A program made the translations under genes and the position numbers. A stretch of DNA of 6,131 nucleotides from an uncultured Clostridia bacterium (GTDB lineage Bacteria > Bacillota > Clostridia > Oscillospirales > Ruminococcaceae). Below are positions 5,775 to 6,131 of this stretch, piece by piece. The first letter of the stretch is position 1, and every line of letters begins with the position of its first letter. The notes under the pieces were generated by a model that was not told the origin of the DNA, did not search any database, and worked only from the letters and a program-made list of their open reading frames with translations. The DNA is taken from the NCBI GenBank assembly GCA_947584825.1, contig CANPWR010000077.1, positions 1 to 6,131 of the forward strand, read 5' to 3'.

Positions 5775-6131
5775 ATGAATATTACGGCAGGAGATATGCA
5801 TTTTCAGCTTCTTAATAAAAAGCTGAAGGCATGCAAGGATAAAACCATAACAATAGACAAATGTCTTGGACAGAGATATATCTGTGCCGGACGCTCAAGC
5901 GGAGACATTGTGATAAACGGAACTCCGGGAAATGCTCTTGGCGCTTATCTTGACGGAAGTAACATCACTGTAAACGGAAGCGCTCAGGACGCAACTGGTG
6001 ATACAATGAATGATGGTACAATAACGATAAACGGTTCGTCAGGAGATGCTACGGGTTACGCTATGAGAGGCGGAAAGATTTTCGTCAGAGATGATGCTGG
6101 TTACAGAGCGGGTATTCATATGAAATCGTAT
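5775..6131 (+). CDS. Glutamate synthase GXGXG (alpha-type) subunit, N-terminal part
   Basis: The reading frame is open to the right edge, giving 119 residues without a stop. After MNITAGDMHFQLLNKKL comes a right-handed beta-helix pattern with repeated G-x-x-x-x-x-x-G and NG turns: RSSGDIVINGTPGNALGAYLD, then GSAQDATGDT, then GSSGDATGYAMRGGKIFVRDDAGYRAG. This is the GXGXG domain that forms the C-terminal part of GltB, also related to FwdC; here it is a separate gene. It is structural and helps hold the ammonia tunnel and domain contacts. The family is usually about 240 residues, so about half is seen. The start is uncertain. ATG 5775 is 13 bases after GGGAG (5757-5761), and an in-frame GTG at 5763 is too close to that site and 17 bases from GGAGG (5741-5745). 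I prefer 5775. Confidence 0.88.
   Translation, partial: MNITAGDMHFQLLNKKLKACKDKTITIDKCLGQRYICAGRSSGDIVINGTPGNALGAYLDGSNITVNGSAQDATGDTMNDGTITINGSSGDATGYAMRGGKIFVRDDAGYRAGIHMKSY

Noticed and set aside
1..6131. CRISPR array, tRNA, rRNA, transposase or phage genes
   Set aside because: No regularly spaced repeats, tRNA-like folds or mobile-element proteins are visible. Apart from the intergenic repeats, all coding space is nitrogen assimilation.

Overview
This window looks like a nitrogen-assimilation locus of an anaerobic, low-to-moderate G+C Firmicute. A Clostridia member of the Ruminococcus/Oscillospiraceae type is the best guess. The grounds are a type III glutamine synthetase, a split archaeal-type glutamate synthase rich in iron-sulfur clusters, strong AGGAGG-type ribosome sites, near-consensus sigma-A promoters and very AT-rich spacers. 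The genus is inferred from gene content and style, not proven.

Layout. Bases 1-728 (minus strand) are the first 242 codons of glutamine synthetase III (glnN), which runs off the left edge. Bases 729-1275 are a divergent control region. It holds a minus-strand promoter and leader for glnN and a plus-strand promoter and leader for the operon to the right. From 1276 to the right edge, five plus-strand genes form one tight cluster: a class II glutamine amidotransferase subunit (1276-2376); the FMN/Fe-S glutamate synthase core with an N-terminal 2[4Fe-4S] ferredoxin domain (2505-4010); a small protein with four [4Fe-4S] motifs (4064-4495); an FAD/NAD(H) oxidoreductase (4508-5734); and the beginning of the GXGXG (alpha-type) glutamate synthase subunit (about 5775 to the edge).

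How they work together. Glutamine synthetase makes glutamine from glutamate and ammonia. The split glutamate synthase uses that glutamine plus 2-oxoglutarate and reducing power to make two glutamates. The amidotransferase, synthase and GXGXG modules that are one polypeptide in ordinary GltB are separate here. No GltD-type small subunit is visible. The inferred electron path is NADH to FAD protein, to polyferredoxin protein, to the ferredoxin domain of the core, to the core's own Fe-S cluster and FMN.

The most interesting signal is regulatory. Both divergent transcripts begin just upstream of a small hairpin with a six-base loop (AAAGGC for glnN, AAAGGT for the operon). In each, the 3' part of that hairpin is also part of the 5' arm of a Rho-independent terminator placed before the start codon. 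This is the layout of a transcription attenuator, and the loops carry the A1/G4 pattern reported for RNA targets of ANTAR-domain antiterminators. The GS and GOGAT halves of the cycle therefore seem to be co-controlled by the same RNA switch. The spacers between the first three operon genes also hold AT-rich inverted-repeat sequences of unknown role.
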